From assembly GCA_916048095.2 (NCBI GenBank), contig OU696596.1:186001-250000 (forward strand): 64,000 nucleotides of DNA. Direction: 5' to 3'. Of this stretch, positions 61,001-64,000 are shown piece after piece. The stretch comes from Sacculina carcini (Eukaryota; Arthropoda; Thecostraca; Sacculinidae). Positions within the stretch are counted from its first letter, which is position 1. The number at the start of each line of letters is the position of its first letter. A program made the translations under genes and the position numbers. The notes under the pieces were generated by a model. The model did no database searches. It worked only from the letters and a program-made list of their open reading frames with translations, and was not told the origin of the DNA.

Positions 61001-63009
61001 TAACTAAGTGTTACCTAAGTGTGCCCTAAGTGTTACCTAAGTGTGCCCTAAGTGTTACCCAAGTGTGCCCTAAGTGTTACCTAAGTGTGCCCTAAGTGTT
61101 ACCTAAGTGTGCCCCAAGTGTTACCTAAGTGTGCCCTAAGTGTTACCTAAGTGTACCCTAAGTGTTACCTAAGTGTTACCTAAGTGTGCCCTAAGTGTTA
61201 CCCAAGTGTGCCCTAAGTGTTACCTAAGTGTGCCCCAAGTGTTACCTAAGTGTGCCCTAAGTGTTAACTAAGTGTTACCTAAGTGTGCCCTAAGTGTTAC
61301 CTAAGTGTGCCCTAAGTGTTACCTAAGTGTTACCTAAGTGTTACCTAAGTGTCACCTAAGTGTGCCCTAAGTGTTACCCAAGTGTTACCTAAGTGTTACC
61401 TAAGTGTTACCTAAGTGTTACCTAAGTATTACCTAAGTGTTACCTAAGTGTGCCCTAAGTGTTACCTAAGTGTGCCCTAACTGTTACCTAAGTGTGCCCT
61501 AACTGTTACCTAAGTGTGCCCTAAGTGTTACCTAAGTGTGCCCCAAGTGTTACCTAAGTGTGCCCTAAGTGTTAACTAAGTGTTACCTAAGTGTGCCCTA
61601 AGTGTTACCTAAGTGTGCCCTAAGTGTTACCTAAGTGTTACCTAAGTGTTACCTAAGTGTCACCTAAGTGTACCCTTAGTGTTACCTAAGTGTTACCTAA
61701 GTGTTAACTAAGTGTTACTTAAGTGTTACCTAAGTGTTACCTAAGTGTTACCTAAGTGTGCCCTAAGTGTTACCTAAGTGTACCCTTAGTGTTACCTAAG
61801 TGTTACCTAAGTGTTAACTAAGTGTTACTTAAGTGTTACCTAAGTGTTACCTAAGTGTTACCTAAGTGTGCCCTAAGTGTTACCTAAGTGTGCCCTAAGT
61901 GTTACCTAAGTGTGCCCTAAGTGTTACCTAAGTGTTACCTAAGTGTTACCTAAGTGTTACCTAAGTGTGCCCTAAGTGTTACCTAAGTGTGCCCTAAGTG
62001 TTACCTAAGTGTGCCCTAAGTGTTACCTAAGTGTGCCCTAATTGTTACCTAAGTGTGCCCTAAGTGTTACCTAAGTGTGCCCTAAGTGTTACCTAAGTGT
62101 GCCCTAAGTGTTACCTAAGTGTGCCCTAAGTGTTACCTAAGTGTGCCCTAACTGTTACCTAAGTGTGCCCTAACTGTTACCTAAGTGTGCCCTAAGTGTT
62201 ACCTAAGTGTGCCCTAAGTGTTACCTAAGTGTACCCTTAGTGTTACCTAAGTGTTACCTAAGTGTTAACTAAGTGTTACTTAAGTGTTACCTAAGTGTTA
62301 CCTAAGTGTTACCTAAGTGTGCCCTAAGTGTTACCTAAGTGTACCCTTAGTGTTACCTAAGTGTTACCTAAGTGTTAACTAAGTGTTACTTAAGTGTTAC
62401 CTAAGTGTTACCTAAGTGTTACCTAAGTGTGCCCTAAGTGTTACCTAAGTGTGCCCTAAGTGTTACCTAAGTGTGCCCTAAGTGTTACCTAAGTGTTACC
62501 TAAGTGTTACCTAAGTGTTACCTAAGTGTGCCCTAAGTGTTACCTAAGTGTGCCCTAAGTGTTACCTAAGTGTGCCCTAAGTGTTACCTAAGTGTGCCCT
62601 AATTGTTACCTAAGTGTGCCCTAAGTGTTACCTAAGTGTGCCCTAAGTGTTACCTAAGTGTGCCCTAAGTGTTACCTAAGTGTGCTCTAAGTGTTACCTA
62701 AGTGTGCCCTAAGTGTTACCTAAGTGTGCCCTAAGTGTTACCTAAGTGTACCCTAAGTGTTACCTAAGTGTGGCCTAAGTGTTACCTAAGTGTGCCCCAA
62801 GTGTTACCTAAGTGTGCCCTAAGTGTTAACTAAGTGTTACCTGAGTGTGCCCTAAGTGTTACCTAAGTGTACCCTAAGTGTTACCTAAGAGTTACCTAAG
62901 TGTTACATAAGTGTTACCTAAGTGTTACCCAAGTGTTACCTAAGTGTGCCCTAAGTGTTATCTAAGTGTGCCCTAAGTGTTACCTAAGTGTGCCCTAAAT
63001 GTTACCCAA

Positions 63010-64000
63010 GTGTGCCCTAAGTGTTACCTAAGTGTGCCCCAAGTGTTACCTAAGTGTGCCCTAAGTGTTACCTAAGTGTACCCTAAGTGTTACCTAAGTG
63101 TTACCTAAGTGTGCCCTAAGTGTTACCCAAGTGTGCCCTAAGTGTTACCTAAGTGTGCCCCAAGTGTTACCTAAGTTTGCCCTAAGTGTTAACTAAGTGT
63201 TACCTAAGTGTGCCCTAAGTGTTACCTAAGTGTGCCCTAAGTGTTACCTAAGTGTTACCTAAGTGTTACCTAAGTGTTACCTAAGTGTGCCCTAAGTGTT
63301 ACCCAAGTGTTACCTAAGTGTTACCTAAGTGTTACCTAAGTGTTACCTAAGTGTTACCTAAGTGTTACCTAAGTGTGCCCTAAGTGTTACCTAAGTGTGC
63401 CCTAACTGTTACCTAAGTGTGCCCTAACTGTTACCTAAGTGTGCCCTAAGTGTTACCTAAGTGTGCCCTAAGTGTTACCTAAGTGTACCCTTAGTGTTAC
63501 CTAAGTGTTACCTAAGTGTTGCCTAAGTGTTAACTAAGTGTTACCTAAGTGTGCCCTAAGTGTTACCTAAGTGTGCCCTAAGTGTTACCTAAGTGTGCCC
63601 TAAGTGTTACCTAAGTGTGCCCTAAGTGTTACCTAAGTGTGCCCCAAGTGTTACCTAAGTGTGCCCTAAGTGTTACCTAAGTGTACCCTAAGTGTTACCT
63701 AAGTGTTACCTAAGTGTGCCCTAAGTGTTACCCAAGTGTGCCCTAAGTGTTACCTAAGTGTGCCCCAAGTGTTACCTAAGTTTGCCCTAAGTGTTAACTA
63801 AGTGTTACCTAAGTGTGCCCTAAGTGTTACCTAAGTGTGCCCTAAGTGTTACCTAAGTGTTACCTAAGTGTTACCTAAGTGTTACCTAAGTGTGCCCTAA
63901 GTGTTACCCAAGTGTTACCTAAGTGTTACCTAAGTGTTACCTAAGTGTTACCTAAGTGTTACCTAAGTGTTACCTAAGTGTGCCCTAAGTGTTACCTAAG
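63010..64000. repeat. 605-bp tandem duplication, truncated by window end
   Basis: About 63,010-63,395 matches 63,615-64,000 at 605 bp (55 units), with AGTTTGCCCTA at 63,172 and 63,777 as marker. The first copy begins with an AATGTTACCCA unit where the second has a T-type unit. The right end is not visible. The window stops two bases into a new unit. Confidence 0.82.

Larger units (their letters stand above)
1..64000. repeat. 11-bp satellite array filling the whole window
   Basis: The sequence is an unbroken head-to-tail array of an 11-bp unit in one orientation. Unit starts lie at positions equal to 1 modulo 11. I checked this at the first base, at about a dozen points near each 5-kb step and at 63,966, giving about 5,818 units. 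The two main forms are AGTGTTACCTA (4/11 GC) and AGTGTGCCCTA (6/11 GC). Common lesser forms end in ACCCA, CCCCA, ACCCTT or ACCATA, or read AGTGTTAACTA, AGTGTTACTTA, ACTGTTACCTA, ATTGTTACCTA or AGTATTACCTA. The first bases, AGTG, are the most conserved part. No unique DNA, inverted segment or foreign insertion interrupts the array, and neither edge of it lies in the window. This is satellite DNA and very probably eukaryotic. Chromosomal location and species cannot be read from it. Confidence 0.99.
1..64000. other. No protein-coding potential in any frame
   Basis: An ordinary unit ends in TA and the next begins with A, so each junction gives TAA on the plus strand, while CTA gives TAG on the minus strand. 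T-type units add a second minus-strand TAA through GTTA. Because 11 leaves remainder 2 on division by 3, each frame meets such a stop about every 33 bp. Units ending in ACCCTT or ACCTG still create TAG or TGA. Only units ending in CCA or CGA lose the junction stop, and these are not clustered enough to open a long frame. Any open frame is therefore only a few tens of codons at most. I also see no tRNA, rRNA or other structured RNA gene. Confidence 0.96.

Noticed and set aside
1..64000. CRISPR array
   Set aside because: Repeats are direct, 11 bp long and immediately adjacent, with no unique spacers, leader or cas genes.
1..64000. Repetitive protein-coding gene with an 11-codon (33-bp) period
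   Set aside because: Three 11-bp units make 33 bp, but stops occur in every frame on both strands at nearly every period.
1..64000. Active telomere made by telomerase
   Set aside because: The motif is telomere-like, but the order of rare variants is repeated over kilobases. That fits recombination of an established satellite better than new synthesis, and no chromosome end is visible.
1..64000. G-quadruplex-forming array on the minus strand
   Set aside because: Each 11-bp unit has only GG or GGG with loops of eight or nine bases, so the predicted propensity is weak.
1..64000. NKX2-type binding sites (CTTAAGTG, TCAAGTG) in ACTTA and ACTCA units
   Set aside because: The match is a short motif produced by single substitutions in the unit, and nothing else supports a regulatory role.
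1..64000. Splice branch-point-like CCCTAAC where G-type units precede ACTG units
   Set aside because: The motif is very short and there are no exons or paired splice sites around it.
1..64000. Identification with a named satellite or species
   Set aside because: I do not recognise the 11-mer securely. Known short satellites that came to mind do not match, and no unique flanking DNA is present.

Overview
The whole 64,000-base window is one uninterrupted tandem array of an 11-bp satellite unit. I see no gene, RNA gene, transposon, CRISPR array or single-copy DNA anywhere in it. Two unit types dominate: AGTGTTACCTA (here called T-type) and AGTGTGCCCTA (G-type). On the opposite strand they read TAGGTAACACT and TAGGGCACACT. 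They often alternate as a 22-bp dimer. About 5,818 units fit the window. Position 1 and every point I sampled up to 63,966 fall on the same 11-base phase, so net length changes are always whole units. Nearly every unit carries a stop on both strands, and 11 is not a multiple of 3, so all six frames are closed at short intervals.

A homogeneous 64-kb array with kilobase-scale higher-order structure is typical of eukaryotic satellite heterochromatin (centromeric, pericentromeric, subtelomeric, or on a sex or B chromosome). The sequence does not identify the species. One hint is that each ordinary unit contains TTAGG on the minus strand, and each G-type unit contains TTAGGG across its junction with the next unit. 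A telomere-derived origin is therefore possible but unproven.

Above the 11-bp level the array is a nest of duplications, readable from rare variant units that recur at exact multiples of 11 bp. (1) Bases 1-7,747 recur at 7,855-15,601 (offset 7,854 bp, 714 units). (2) About 16,790-24,950 holds three copies of a ~2.3-kb block plus a 1,111-bp duplication. (3) About 24,114-35,199 is a ~6-kb tandem duplication whose first copy has a further internal 880-bp duplication. (4) About 33,225-39,802 is a ~3.3-kb tandem duplication overlapping the previous one. (5) About 38,840-50,640 is a macro-duplication of ~7.2 kb and ~5.2 kb copies; they differ by one 1,980-bp block that is itself tandemly doubled at 40,312-44,335. 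(6) About 48,800-53,611 shows a 2,970-bp offset repeat. (7) About 54,080-59,965 is a 2,915-bp tandem duplication. (8) About 63,010-64,000 is a 605-bp duplication cut by the window end. Smaller recurrent modules, such as a 110-bp ten-unit block, are scattered through the array.

Nothing here works together as genes. What the window records is repeated unequal exchange or amplification, always in register with the 11-bp unit. Boundaries and offsets were read by eye from marker units; a self dot-plot would refine them.
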